Assembly (NCBI GenBank): GCA_016222805.1
Contig: JACRQG010000004.1
Coordinates: 124,001-188,000, forward strand
Origin: Verrucomicrobiota bacterium
GTDB lineage: Bacteria; Verrucomicrobiota; Verrucomicrobiia; Opitutales; Opitutaceae
Reading direction: 5' to 3'
Length of the DNA stretch: 64,000 nt
In this document: positions 51,172-60,401 of the stretch, piece after piece
How the letters are laid out: every line of letters starts with the position of its first letter
Position numbering within the stretch: position 1 is the first letter of the stretch
Program-made: the position numbers and the translations under genes
The notes under the pieces: model-generated
Seen by the model: only the letters and a program-made list of their open reading frames with translations
What the model was told of the DNA's origin: nothing
The model's database searches: none

Positions 51172-52767
51172 TCAGTCCTCGGCTTGTTTCTTCGCCGCCT
51201 TCTTACCGACGGAGGCGGGTTGGGGAAAGCGGCGGACCTCGACGTCGTTTGCCTGGGTGGGGCCGGGCGTGCTGCGGCCGCGGGCCACCAGCTGTTCGTA
51301 CAGCGCCTTCAGCTCGGCGACGCGCGCCGGGTGCTCGGCGGCGAGGTTGCGGGTCTCGCCGAGGTCCGCCGCGAGATCGTACAGCTCGAAGCCGGCCCCG
51401 GCCGCCGCGGTGGCGGGGTAGATCAGTTTCCACTGACCGGAGCGCACACCCGGCATGCCGGACGCGGCGCAGCTGACCGCGTGGGGGCGGATCGGGGCGG
51501 TGCCGCCGCGAAGCAGGGAAAGGAAACTGAAGCTGTCCTCACCGGCATTCGCCGGGAGCGTCGTGCCGAGGACGTCGGCGAGCGTCGCGAGCACGTCGGC
51601 GTGGTGCACCAGTTGATCGCAGACGGTCCCGGCCTTCACCACGCCGGGCCAGCGCACGACGAAGGGCACGCGGTGGCCACCTTCGTGGACGTCACGCTTG
51701 TAGCCGCGGAGCGGGCCGCTTGGGAAGTGTCCCATTACCTCCAGCGGTTTGACGCCGATGCCGGCCTCGTAGCCGTTGTCGCTCGAAAACAACACCAACG
51801 TGTTCGGAGCCACGCCGGCCTGATCGAGCGCGGCGAGCACGCGACCGACGGCGTCGTCGGTTTCCATCACCAGATCGGCATAGTTGTTAAGGCCGCTGCG
51901 CCCCTGCCATTTTGTGCTGGGGGCGATCGGCGTGTGCGGGGTCGTGAGCGGTAGGTAGATCAGGAACGGCTCGGCGCGCGCCGCGCGCTCGCGGATGTAA
52001 GCGGAGGCCTGATCGGCGAGCGTGCCGAGGATCTCCTCGAAGCGCCAACCCGGGAGGGCCGGACCCTGCAGGCTGCCGCGAAAGCCGTCGAACTCCCGTG
52101 CGGGGAGAAGCTCGGTGGGAATTCCGACGGTGCGGTCGTTGTCGATGAAGGCGTAGGGGGGCCAGTTGGGCACATCGGTGCCGAAGTAGCGCTCAAAGCC
52201 CCGGGTCGTGGGGCCTCCACGGATGCGCTGCGCGAAAATCGCGGCCCACGCCTCGCGCTGCGCCGGCGTCGGTTGGGTGATGAGCGTGCCCTGGGCGCGC
52301 CCCTGGCGGCCGCCAAGCCCGCGCACGAGGGGCCGTTGCTCGGCGGTGATGGGCCAGTCCCAGCCGAGGTGCCACTTGCCGAAGGCAGCGGTGCGGTAGC
52401 CCTGTGCCTGCGCGAGTCCGGCGAGGGTGAGTCGATCCGGTGCGATCAGCGGCTGCTCCCAGAGATCGACGATGCCGGTCTGCAGCCGGGTGCGCCAGTG
52501 GTAGCGGCCGGTGAGCAGGGTATAGCGCGAAGGGGAGCAGACGCCCGACGATGAATGTCCGTCGGTGAAGCGCATGCCCTGGGCGGCGAGGCGGTCGAGG
52601 TGGGGCGTCGGGATCTTCCCGCGCCCGGGGTTGTAGCACTGCACGTCACCGTAGCCGAGGTCGTCGGCGAGGATGATGACGATGTTGGGCGGCGTGGCGG
52701 CGGCGGAGGTCGCGACCGCGAGGAGCGCGGCCAGCGGCAGGAGCACGGGGAACGGGGAGCGGGGCAT
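51172..52767 (-). CDS. Exported formylglycine-dependent arylsulfatase
   Basis: 531 residues from the ATG at 52767, the start of a Sec signal (MPRSPFPVLLPLAALLAV...AAAT). NIVIILADDLGYGD supplies metal ligands. CSPSRYTLLTGRYH holds Cys77, the formylglycine site, and FGKWHLGWD and FSSDNGYE are conserved. The C-terminus is Lys/Ala-rich (GKKAAKKQAED). It is the last gene of the - strand fucose region, 195 bp after a GH29 fucosidase gene, which suggests it desulfates fucan fragments before fucose release. Its nearest relatives are arylsulfatase A-like (S1 family); the exact target is unknown. Confidence 0.9.
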   Translation of the reverse strand: MPRSPFPVLLPLAALLAVATSAAATPPNIVIILADDLGYGDVQCYNPGRGKIPTPHLDRLAAQGMRFTDGHSSSGVCSPSRYTLLTGRYHWRTRLQTGIVDLWEQPLIAPDRLTLAGLAQAQGYRTAAFGKWHLGWDWPITAEQRPLVRGLGGRQGRAQGTLITQPTPAQREAWAAIFAQRIRGGPTTRGFERYFGTDVPNWPPYAFIDNDRTVGIPTELLPAREFDGFRGSLQGPALPGWRFEEILGTLADQASAYIRERAARAEPFLIYLPLTTPHTPIAPSTKWQGRSGLNNYADLVMETDDAVGRVLAALDQAGVAPNTLVLFSSDNGYEAGIGVKPLEVMGHFPSGPLRGYKRDVHEGGHRVPFVVRWPGVVKAGTVCDQLVHHADVLATLADVLGTTLPANAGEDSFSFLSLLRGGTAPIRPHAVSCAASGMPGVRSGQWKLIYPATAAAGAGFELYDLAADLGETRNLAAEHPARVAELKALYEQLVARGRSTPGPTQANDVEVRRFPQPASVGKKAAKKQAED

Positions 52768-52962
52768 GGGGGATCTTGGTTTTCCGCGGAGCGTAAAGGG
52801 GGCGAGTCTGATTAACCACGGGTGAGCACGGGTGCACATGAATTCTCCATCGAACTTCCGCACGCCGGCCGGTGAGTGGGCGCCGCTCCGGCCGGCCAGC
52901 CAGGAAGGCGACGCCTGCCAGCCAATCAGAAGCGCCGGCGGGAAAACTCCCGTCGGTGGCAC

Positions 52963-54606
52963 CTATTTTTCCAGCAGCTCGATTTCACTGATCGTGGGGC
53001 CATCCGTGGCTTCGAGGATGTTCAGGCGGAACTCGCGCGCTGTCACGGACGGGAACGATTGGGTGAAATTCCGGCCGAGCTTCGTGCCGCCGACGATCGT
53101 CTTCCAGGCGCCGCCCGCGCGGTACTGCAGCTCGAAACGGCGCACGCGCTCGGCGACCGCCTCGCTGATCCGCACGCGGGCCACGGTTACGTCCTTCTCG
53201 AAGTCGCGGGCAATCCACGCTTGTTTGGTCCCGGAATCGGTGGCCCACCGCGTGGAGGGATTGCCGTCGAAGGCCTCCTGGGCGCCGTAGTCCGCCATGT
53301 TGGTGTGATAGACGTTGGACGCCGTCGCCTTGATCGCCGGAGTGAACGCGATCGCGGGAAGGTCCAGGGCCGAACCGTCGAGTTCGATCTTCACGATGGT
53401 GTCGATGGGGGCGCGCTGCGCGGCAGAGACGGCGACCTGCCACTTGCCGCCGTCCTCCCGCACGGTGGCGGGACCGCCGCCGAGGAGCGTCGCCCCCCGC
53501 ACGCGTCGCGGCAGGGCGGGAAGTTCGAGGGTGGCATTCTCCCACTTGAAGACATGCAGGTAGACCGTGTTCCCGCGGCGCGTGGCCGCGAATTGCCGCG
53601 TGGGATGCCACGGGCCGCCGCGGGTGCCGTAGATGCTCTCGCCGTTTCGTTGCAGCCAGGCGCCCATCTCGCGGAGACGCTCCACCTGGCGCGGCTCGAT
53701 GCGGCCGTCGGGCATCGGGCCGACATTGAAGAGCAGGTTGCCGTCGCCGCCCGCGCACCGCACCAGCGTCTGGAGGCACTCCTCGAGCGACTTCATCGTA
53801 TCGTCGGGTTTCCAGGCCCACTGCTTGCAGATGGTGATGCAGCTTTCCCAGGGGCGATGGTCCTGGTACTTGCCCACGCGCTGCTCCGGGGTATCGAAGT
53901 CCTCGGGCAGGCCGTTGCGGTTGTTGATCAGGAGGTGCGGCTGCAGTTCGCGAGCCATCCGGTTGACCGCCACGCCGTCGTACTCCTCGGCCTTCTTGCC
54001 GAGACCGTCGAACCAGAGAATGTCGACGCGACCGTAGTTCGTGAGCAGCTCGCGCACCTGGGTCTTGAGGTAGGCGAGGTAGCGATCGTGGCGGTCGGGC
54101 GTGAAGGCGTCGGGATGACGCCAGTCGGGCTGCGAGTAATAGAGCCCGAACTTCAGCCCGGCGGCGTGGCAGGCATCGGCGAGTTCCCGGACCACATCGC
54201 GGCGGAAGGGGCTGAGGGGACTGGTGATCTTGTAGTCGCTCGCCTGCGTGTCGAACATGCTGAAGCCGTCGTGGTGGCGGCTGGTGAAGACGAGGTACTT
54301 CATGCCGGCGGCCTGCGCGATCTTCACCCATTCGGCCGCGTTGAACTGCGTCGGATTGAACTGCCGGTAGAGGTTGTCGTACTCTTCCGCTGGCACCAAG
54401 GTGCCGGGCCCGCGGTAGCCGCGGCGTTCGCCGGCGCGGGACCAGCCGATCTCGGTGCCCTTGAGGGAGACGGGGCCCCAGTGGATGAAGAGGCCGAAGC
54501 GCGCCTCGCGCCACCAGGGGATGTTTGCGTCGGTGGCCGCGAACATCCGGGTGGTCGAAGTCAGCGCGGTGATAAGGAGGGCGACAGTGAGGAGGCGGAG
54601 GAGCAT
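52963..54606 (-). CDS. GH29 alpha-L-fucosidase with CBM32/F5-F8-like C-terminal domain
   Basis: 547 residues from the ATG at 54606 (Sec signal MLLRLLTVALLITALTS). The catalytic barrel shows WWREARFGLFIHWGPVSLKG, SRHHDGFSMFDT (His111/112), GLYYSQPDW and the nucleophile Asp200 in VDILWFDG. Residues about 410-547 form a discoidin-type sugar-binding domain (AQEAFDGNPSTRWATDSG, VARVRISEAV, ISEIELLEK). It is periplasmic or exported. It releases L-fucose, which the catabolic genes just upstream can use. An atypical feature is the 157-bp gap after the catabolic run; it may have its own promoter. Confidence 0.92.
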   Translation of the reverse strand: MLLRLLTVALLITALTSTTRMFAATDANIPWWREARFGLFIHWGPVSLKGTEIGWSRAGERRGYRGPGTLVPAEEYDNLYRQFNPTQFNAAEWVKIAQAAGMKYLVFTSRHHDGFSMFDTQASDYKITSPLSPFRRDVVRELADACHAAGLKFGLYYSQPDWRHPDAFTPDRHDRYLAYLKTQVRELLTNYGRVDILWFDGLGKKAEEYDGVAVNRMARELQPHLLINNRNGLPEDFDTPEQRVGKYQDHRPWESCITICKQWAWKPDDTMKSLEECLQTLVRCAGGDGNLLFNVGPMPDGRIEPRQVERLREMGAWLQRNGESIYGTRGGPWHPTRQFAATRRGNTVYLHVFKWENATLELPALPRRVRGATLLGGGPATVREDGGKWQVAVSAAQRAPIDTIVKIELDGSALDLPAIAFTPAIKATASNVYHTNMADYGAQEAFDGNPSTRWATDSGTKQAWIARDFEKDVTVARVRISEAVAERVRRFELQYRAGGAWKTIVGGTKLGRNFTQSFPSVTAREFRLNILEATDGPTISEIELLEK

Positions 54607-54763
54607 GGCGGTAATCGGTTTACAGTAATCGGTAGCCGGAAATGGAGTGATCGGTGGCAACAAAATCTGAGGGGCGGCTTCGGCAGGAAGGAGTCGGGAG
54701 AGAGGAATCGCGTGTCAGGTGGCGCTGTTTACCGACCACTGATTGCTCATTCCCTCCGTGCTT

Positions 54764-56029
54764 TCACGCGCCGGCGCGGTTGAACTCCTCGACCGCCGCG
54801 AACATCGCCACGATGTTGGCCGGCGGTACGTCGGGGAGGAGGTTGTGGATCGGGTTGAACACGTAGCCGCCGCCCGGGGCGAAGACTTCCAGGCGCGCAA
54901 GCACGTCGCGGCGCACGTCGGCCGGCGTGCCGTGATTGAGCACGTGGCGGGTGTCGGCGCCGCCGCCCCAGAAGGTGATGTCGCGGCCGAACTCCCGCTT
55001 GAGGCGGGCGGGCTCCATGTCGCGGCAGGCGGTCTGGACCGGGTTGATCACCTCGAAACCCGCCTCAATGAGGTCGGGGAGCAGCGCATGGATGGAGCCG
55101 CAGGAATGGAGAAACGTCCGCATCCGCGAGTGACGGTGCACAAAGGCGCAAAGCTGGGTGTGCCGCGGCTTGAAGTACCGCCGGTAGAATTCGGGCGACA
55201 TGAAGGGCCCGGTGTCGGTGCCGAGGTCGTCGCCGAAGCGGCAGAGATCCACGAGGTCGCCGACCGCGGCGCAGACGCGGGCGAGTGTGTCGAGGTGCAG
55301 GGCCAGGAGGGCGTCGAGCAGGCGCTCGACCTGCGCGGGCTCCGCGATCAGGTCCATCAGGAAACCGTCGATGCGGCGGAGAAACGTCCCCCATTCGAAG
55401 AGGTTGCAGCCGACGACGATCATGAGGGCGCGGTCGGAGCGCTGGCGGAGGGCCAGGGTGCGCGCGCGGAGTTCATCCCAGAAGTCCGGCTCCGCGGCGT
55501 GGTCCCACGGCGAGTGGGCAAGGGCGGCCCAGTGGACCCGGCGCATCGCGGCGGGGAGGTCACCGAGGTCGGCAGGGTAGTCGTCGAGCCAGGGAAAGCA
55601 CGTCTGGTCGAAGAAGTTCATGTCCTTCAGCTGCACGGCGAGTTCGACGCCGTCGGGGGCCAGCGCGCGCCAGCCGCCCTCGGGGGTGCGTTGCGGCTGG
55701 AACCAGCGCGGGTAGAGCGCGGAACTGCCATCGAAGAGCGTGACGGGGTACCAGTCCTCGGCGCGGGTGTTGAAGGTGCGGCCGACGTCGAGGGCATCGA
55801 CGTGGAGGCAATCGAGAATCTCCTCCTCCGGCTCGGCCAGTTGCTGCACGACATCGTAGACCCGCGTTTGCCCCGCGGTGAGGCCGAGGTGCCGTTTCAG
55901 GCGGCCGTAGGCAATGGCGGAGATGCCGGAACTCGGAGTCGCGCCGAGATCGATCGGCACGCGATCGGGTTCGCGGTGATCGATCGCGGCGAGGATGCGA
56001 TCGCGGGAGGGCGCGGAGACAGGCGTCAT
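54764..56029 (-). CDS. Uroporphyrinogen-decarboxylase-family protein in the fucose operon
   Basis: 421 residues of the UroD/MtaA superfamily: RDRILAAIDHREPDRVPID at the N-terminus, GCNLFEWGTFLRR, DLVDLCRFGDDLGTDTGPFMSP, and LHSCGSIHALLPDLIEAGFE near residue 310. The HxCG is like the zinc site of cobalamin:CoM methyltransferases. It is longer than heme UroD and lacks its arginine-rich N-terminal motif, so it is not HemE. Its ATG overlaps the stop of the fuconate dehydratase gene (ATGA). Similar proteins sit in sugar-degradation loci of Verrucomicrobiota and Lentisphaerota, but no role in fucose breakdown is known. Confidence 0.78.
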   Translation of the reverse strand: MTPVSAPSRDRILAAIDHREPDRVPIDLGATPSSGISAIAYGRLKRHLGLTAGQTRVYDVVQQLAEPEEEILDCLHVDALDVGRTFNTRAEDWYPVTLFDGSSALYPRWFQPQRTPEGGWRALAPDGVELAVQLKDMNFFDQTCFPWLDDYPADLGDLPAAMRRVHWAALAHSPWDHAAEPDFWDELRARTLALRQRSDRALMIVVGCNLFEWGTFLRRIDGFLMDLIAEPAQVERLLDALLALHLDTLARVCAAVGDLVDLCRFGDDLGTDTGPFMSPEFYRRYFKPRHTQLCAFVHRHSRMRTFLHSCGSIHALLPDLIEAGFEVINPVQTACRDMEPARLKREFGRDITFWGGGADTRHVLNHGTPADVRRDVLARLEVFAPGGGYVFNPIHNLLPDVPPANIVAMFAAVEEFNRAGA

Positions 56030-57249
56030 GGCTTCAAATCGCAGCTGGCGCCGGGCTCCTGGGGGGTGCGGTAGACGCCGTCACTTACGTCCGCCGGATG
56101 GACGAAGTGGGAGCGCAGGTGCGGGATGTGTTCGAGGAACACGACCTCGTGGGCGAGGGCGATGTGGTTGAACAGCACGAGGTGCTGGTGCAGCTGGCCC
56201 ATGTCGCCGACATGCGGCACCACGGGCACGCCGAACCGGCGGGCGAGGAGGCTGACCGCGAGAAATTCGCTGACCCCGGCCACGCGCACGGCGTCGACCT
56301 GGAGGAACCCGGCGCAACGGGCCTGGAGGTAGTTCTTGAACACGATCCGGTTGGGCACGTGTTCGCCGAGCGCGAGTTTCAGCGGGGCGATCGCGGCGGC
56401 AAGGGTGACGTGGGCCCGGACGTCGTCGGGGTGGGTCGGTTCCTCGATCCAGTAGGGATCAAGCGGCTGGAAGCGCGGGCAGAGCGCGAGGGCCTGCGGC
56501 AGCGTCCACTGCTGGTTGGCGTCGAGCATGACGCGCACCCCGGAACCGGCCGCGGTGCGCACCAACTGGGCGCGGCGGAGGTCGCGTTCCGGATCGGCGG
56601 AGCCGACCTTGAGTTTGAGGGCGGTGAAGCCGGCGGCGACGGCGCGGCGGCAATTTTCCGCCACCTGGGCATCGGGATAATTGAACCAGCCGACTGACGT
56701 GTCGTAGCCCGGATAGCCGGCGCGGAGGACGCCCTCGCGCGAGCCGCGTCCGGGAGCGGCCTGTTGCAGGAGTTGGATTGCGTCCGCCGCGGTGAGTTCG
56801 TCCTCGAGGTACGAAAGGTCGAGGGTTGCGACCAGCTGTTCCGGGCTGAGGTCGAGAAGGAGCCGCCAGAGCGGGACGCCGCGGGTCTTGGCCCAAAGGT
56901 CCCAGCAGGCGTTGGTGACCGCCGCGAGGGCGAGTTGGACGACACCCTTGTGCGGGCCGAGCCAGCGGAACTGCTGCTCGTCGGCCAGGGCGCGCTGGCG
57001 GGCGCCGAAGTTGGCCATGACTTCCTCGATGGGAAGGCCCGCGAGCGGGCGGGCGAGAAAGGCGGCGGCGGCGCCGACGAGCTCGTTGCCGGCGCCGAGC
57101 GTGAAGGCGAGGCCGGTGCCCGTGCGTCCCCGATCATCCTCCAGGAGCGTGACCGCGTAGGAGTAGGTCGGATCGCGGTGGATGGCATCGCTGCCGTGGC
57201 CGCCGGCCAGCGGGTAGCGGGCGTCCCGGGTGGAGATGCGGGTGATCAT
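56026..57249 (-). CDS. L-fuconate dehydratase
   Basis: 407 residues of the enolase superfamily. The fuconate-dehydratase signature starts at GGHGSDAIHRDPTYSYAVTL and GTGLAFTLGAGNELV. Catalytic segments are LKLKVGSAD (Lys), VMLDANQQW (Asp), YWIEEPTHPDD (Glu), KLALGEHVPN (Glu) and VVPHVGDMGQ (His). It converts L-fuconate to 2-keto-3-deoxy-L-fuconate. It lies between the SDR gene and the UroD-like gene in one tight run. This enzyme is the strongest evidence that the region serves L-fucose degradation by the non-phosphorylating route. Confidence 0.9.
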   Translation of the reverse strand: MITRISTRDARYPLAGGHGSDAIHRDPTYSYAVTLLEDDRGRTGTGLAFTLGAGNELVGAAAAFLARPLAGLPIEEVMANFGARQRALADEQQFRWLGPHKGVVQLALAAVTNACWDLWAKTRGVPLWRLLLDLSPEQLVATLDLSYLEDELTAADAIQLLQQAAPGRGSREGVLRAGYPGYDTSVGWFNYPDAQVAENCRRAVAAGFTALKLKVGSADPERDLRRAQLVRTAAGSGVRVMLDANQQWTLPQALALCPRFQPLDPYWIEEPTHPDDVRAHVTLAAAIAPLKLALGEHVPNRIVFKNYLQARCAGFLQVDAVRVAGVSEFLAVSLLARRFGVPVVPHVGDMGQLHQHLVLFNHIALAHEVVFLEHIPHLRSHFVHPADVSDGVYRTPQEPGASCDLKP

Positions 57250-57300
57250 GGGGAAGGTGGTAAGACGGAGCGGCGTGGTTAGCGGGCGAAGGGGAGCGGA

Positions 57301-58101
57301 TTACGACTGTGGATCGGCGAGGGGAACCGGGGCGTGGACGTTGTAGCCGCATTCGCTGCCGCCGCTGACGGGGAGGAGGTGGCCGGTGATGAACTTCGCC
57401 TCGTCGCTGCACAGAAAGGCGGCGGCGATGGCGATCTCGTCGGGGTCCGGGCAGTAGCCGAGGGCGTGGATTTGGTTGAGGTAGGTCTCGATGCCGGCGG
57501 CGTCGGGCTGCGCCTGCATCCATTGGCGCAAGGTCTCGGTGCGCACGCCGGCGGGGCAGAGGGCGTTGATGCGCAGGCCGTCGCGGCCCCAGTCGACGGC
57601 GGTGCACTTGGTGAGGGCGTTGATCGCGCCCTTGGTCGCGCCGTAGACGGCGTGGCGTTCCTGGCCGGTGACGCCCGCCATGCTCGAAATGTTCAGCACG
57701 CAGCCGCGCGAGCGCCGCAGGTGCGGGTACGCGAGTTTGCAGCCGAGGAAGACGCTGCGGAGATTGACCGCGACGAGGGAGTCGAACTCGTCGAGCGAGG
57801 TCTCCTGCACGGTGGCGGCCGGCAGGGCGATGCCGGCGTTGTTGACGAGGATGTCGAGACGGCCCCAGAGCGCGATCGCCCGGTCGAGCGCCGCGGCGAA
57901 GGAGTCGGCCTCCGCGACATCGAGAACCTGGAACGCGGTGGCCGGGCCCAACTCGGTGCAGAGGGCGGAACCCCGCGGCTGGTCGCGATCGCCGACCAGC
58001 ACCCGGGCCCCTTCGGCGACAAAGCGGCGCACGATGGCGGCGCCGATGCCGGCGGCGCCGCCGGTAACGAGGGCGACCTTGTGTTCGAGGCGGCGGTTCA
58101 C
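57301..58101 (-). CDS. SDR-family dehydrogenase of the fucose pathway
   Basis: 266 residues from a GTG (58099-58101) that overlaps the stop of the mutarotase-like gene. NAD-binding TGGAAGIG, NNAG, and the catalytic Ser in NISSMAG with Tyr/Lys in YGATKGA are all present; it ends PVSGGSECGY. In this context it should be either L-fucose dehydrogenase or 2-keto-3-deoxy-L-fuconate dehydrogenase. Sequence alone does not decide, and only one SDR is present in the run, so another step must be done by a gene outside the window or the enzyme has dual use. Confidence 0.82.
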   Translation of the reverse strand: MNRRLEHKVALVTGGAAGIGAAIVRRFVAEGARVLVGDRDQPRGSALCTELGPATAFQVLDVAEADSFAAALDRAIALWGRLDILVNNAGIALPAATVQETSLDEFDSLVAVNLRSVFLGCKLAYPHLRRSRGCVLNISSMAGVTGQERHAVYGATKGAINALTKCTAVDWGRDGLRINALCPAGVRTETLRQWMQAQPDAAGIETYLNQIHALGYCPDPDEIAIAAAFLCSDEAKFITGHLLPVSGGSECGYNVHAPVPLADPQS

Positions 58102-58511
58102 CGGAGGAAGTAGAGCTCCTTCGTGTCGGCCCAGATCTTCTTGGCGGCGGCGGCGTCCGGGAGCGGGCTCTGGCAGGGATCGGTTTCCTTCCACCAACGC
58201 TGCGTCTCGGGATCGGCCGCCATGCGGGCCATGTCGGCGGCGAAGTCGGTGCCGGTGTACTCGAGGTAGGCGAAGAGGTAGAGCTTCCCGTCGATTTCGC
58301 GCTCGTGGATGGAGAAGTTCTGGATGTGGCAGGCCTTGATCATCCGGTTCACGCCGGGCCAGGGGTGGGCGTGGAGCTGGCGGTAATGTTCGGCCTTTTC
58401 CGGCTTGAGGCCGGTGACCCAGGCGAAGCGCTTGGGCTCGCGGGTGGCGGTGGCGCAGCCGGCGAGGGCGAGGGAGACGATGAGAAGGAAAAGCGCGCGG
58501 GAGAGTTTCAT
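58098..58511 (-). CDS. L-rhamnose/L-fucose mutarotase-like protein with lipoprotein signal
   Basis: 137 residues from the ATG at 58511. MKLSRALFLLIVSLALAGC is a clear lipoprotein signal (Cys19). The mature part is the DUF718/RhaM ferredoxin-like fold: RFAWVTGLKPEKAEHYRQLH, HPWPGVNRMIKACHIQNFSI, KLYLFAYLEYTG, WWKETDPCQSP. Such mutarotases interconvert alpha and beta anomers of deoxy-sugars and are normally cytoplasmic. A lipid-anchored version would act in the periplasm, readying the sugar for the symporter. Its stop overlaps the SDR start (GTGA). Confidence 0.82.
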   Translation of the reverse strand: MKLSRALFLLIVSLALAGCATATREPKRFAWVTGLKPEKAEHYRQLHAHPWPGVNRMIKACHIQNFSIHEREIDGKLYLFAYLEYTGTDFAADMARMAADPETQRWWKETDPCQSPLPDAAAAKKIWADTKELYFLR

Positions 58512-58531
58512 GAGAGGGATAAACCCGATGA

Positions 58532-58606
58532 ACCACGGAGGCACGGAGACCCAGAGGAGCCGCAAGGGCTGGGGCAGATTGCTCTGTGTCTCCGTGCCTC
58601 GGTGGT
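58532..58606. repeat. Long inverted repeat (ACCACGGAGGCACGGAGAC type)
   Basis: Two 25-base arms (58532-58556 and 58582-58606) match at 23 positions around a 25-base loop. This ACCACGGAGGCACGGAG... hairpin is a dispersed repeat seen in many bacterial genomes. Here it lies between the symporter stop and the mutarotase start, so its hairpin in the mRNA could trim or dampen expression between the two. A decayed relative, ACCACGGGTGAGCACGGGTG, occurs near 52816. Confidence 0.75.
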
Positions 58607-58623
58607 AGATTGCGGTGCCTGAT

Positions 58624-60318
58624 TCATCGGAAGACCACGTAGAGCGCAGCGAAGACGACGAGGACCACGACAGTGAGCACGCGGTAGTTGCCGAGGCCGC
58701 GGCCGCCGGCGTCGCCGCGAAGTGGTTCGCGCCAATCCTCCCACACCAGCGGGACGGCCTCCGGCTTGAGGGGTTCGGGGAAGAGCCACGTCGTCACGAC
58801 CATGATCCCGACGCAGGCGACGAGCAGGAGGAACGCGATCAGCATGAAGTCGCCGCGGAAGGCGCCGGTGAAATCGAGCACGAAGGTGATCGCGCCGAGC
58901 GCCATGCCGGCGACGAGGGTGATCCAGGCGGACTTGCCCGAGGCCCTTTTCCAGAAGACGCCGAGGAGGAAGACCGCGGTGATGGGCGTGGCGACGTACG
59001 AGATGAGCTTGTTGATGCCCTCGAAGATCGTCGTGTAGTGCCCGAAGAGCGGCGAGGCCACGATGGCGAGCACCGTGCCGGCGACGGTGGTGATCTTGCC
59101 GATCCGCACGAGGGCGGCATCGCCCAGGGTGGGGTTGTGGCGCTGGAAGAGATCGTAGGCGACGAGGGTGGCGGTGGAGTTGAGGGCGGCGGAGCACGTC
59201 TGCATCGCGGCGGCGAGCATGGCGGCGGCGACGAGTCCCTTGAGGCCGACGGGCAGGAGGTGGGTGATCAGAAACGTGTAGGTGTCGGCGGCATTCTGGG
59301 GGGCGGCGCCGCCGAAGGCGCCCTGCTGCACGAGGCCGACGCAGATCACGCCGGGGAGCACGAAGAAGAACACCGGCAGGATCTTCAGGAAGGCACAGAA
59401 CAGCGGCCCGAGGCGGGCGTGCTTTTCATCCTTCGCCGCCAGCACGCGCTGGACGATGGTCTGGTCGCAACACCAGTACCAGATGCCCAGCACGGGGTAG
59501 CCGAGCAGGATGGAGTACCAGGCGAGCCCGGACGGATCGCTGGCGTCGCGAGCCATGCTGAGGAAGTTCCCCGTGCCCCACGTCACGCCGCTGCCGGGCA
59601 CGGCAGCGAGCGGGTGGGGGTGGGTCGCGAGGGTCTGGGCGAGGGCGCCCCAGCCGCCGATCTTGAGGTAGCCGACGACGGTGACGACCACGGCGCCGAC
59701 GAGCAGGAGCACGGTCTGTACGCTCTCGGTCCACACGACCGCGAGCAGGCCGCCGAGCATGGTGTAGAGGCCCGTGAGGACTCCGAGGACGATGATGAAC
59801 ACCAGGAGTGCATCGACCCCGAGGAGAGTCGCGCCCGGCGGGAGGCCGAGGATGCCGCGGAGGACCCAGGCGGCGGTGTAGAGCGCGACCCCCATGTGGA
59901 TGACGATGGCGGAGAAGAGCGAGACGACCGAGAGCACGTCGCGGCAGCCGCGGTTGAAGCGGCGCTCGAGGAAATCGGGGAGGGTGGCGACCCGCGAGCG
60001 GAGGTAGAGCGGGGCGAAGAAGAGCGAGAGCAGGACGAGGGTGAAGCCGGCCATCCACTCGAAGTTGCCGAAGACGAGGCCAAACTTGTAGGCCGCCTCG
60101 GCGAGGCTCACGAGGTGGACGGTCGAGATGTTGGCGGCGAACATCGCGAGGCCGATCACGCCCCACCCGAGCGTGTTGCCGGCGAGGAAGTAGTGGCCGC
60201 CCTCGCCGCCGGTCTCGCCGCGGCGGCGGAGAAAGCCCGCGGCGACGCCCAGGCCGACGACCGCGAGCAGGTAGAGAGCGATGATGGCCCAGTCGACGGG
60301 AGACATGCCGGGGTTCAT
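58624..60318 (-). CDS. Sodium:solute symporter (SSS family), probable fucose importer
   Basis: 564 residues from the ATG at 60318 (MNPGMSPVDWAIIALYLLAVV). About 14 membrane helices; family features include FLAGNTLGWGVIGLAMFAANIST, SRVATLPDFLERRFN, GIWYWCCDQTIVQRVLAAKD and ALNSTATLVAYDLFQR. It is the first gene of the - strand run that continues with the mutarotase, SDR, fuconate dehydratase and UroD-like genes, so L-fucose or a related deoxy-sugar is the likely cargo. Its promoter candidate lies at 60402-60431. Confidence 0.88.
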   Translation of the reverse strand: MNPGMSPVDWAIIALYLLAVVGLGVAAGFLRRRGETGGEGGHYFLAGNTLGWGVIGLAMFAANISTVHLVSLAEAAYKFGLVFGNFEWMAGFTLVLLSLFFAPLYLRSRVATLPDFLERRFNRGCRDVLSVVSLFSAIVIHMGVALYTAAWVLRGILGLPPGATLLGVDALLVFIIVLGVLTGLYTMLGGLLAVVWTESVQTVLLLVGAVVVTVVGYLKIGGWGALAQTLATHPHPLAAVPGSGVTWGTGNFLSMARDASDPSGLAWYSILLGYPVLGIWYWCCDQTIVQRVLAAKDEKHARLGPLFCAFLKILPVFFFVLPGVICVGLVQQGAFGGAAPQNAADTYTFLITHLLPVGLKGLVAAAMLAAAMQTCSAALNSTATLVAYDLFQRHNPTLGDAALVRIGKITTVAGTVLAIVASPLFGHYTTIFEGINKLISYVATPITAVFLLGVFWKRASGKSAWITLVAGMALGAITFVLDFTGAFRGDFMLIAFLLLVACVGIMVVTTWLFPEPLKPEAVPLVWEDWREPLRGDAGGRGLGNYRVLTVVVLVVFAALYVVFR

Positions 60319-60401
60319 GGAGCGGGAGCGAGGGTTGAGGCGGCGAATCGGGAGGGCGGCGCGGGCGCGGACGAACCGGAGTTGCCGAAAGCTGGAGCGA
60401 C

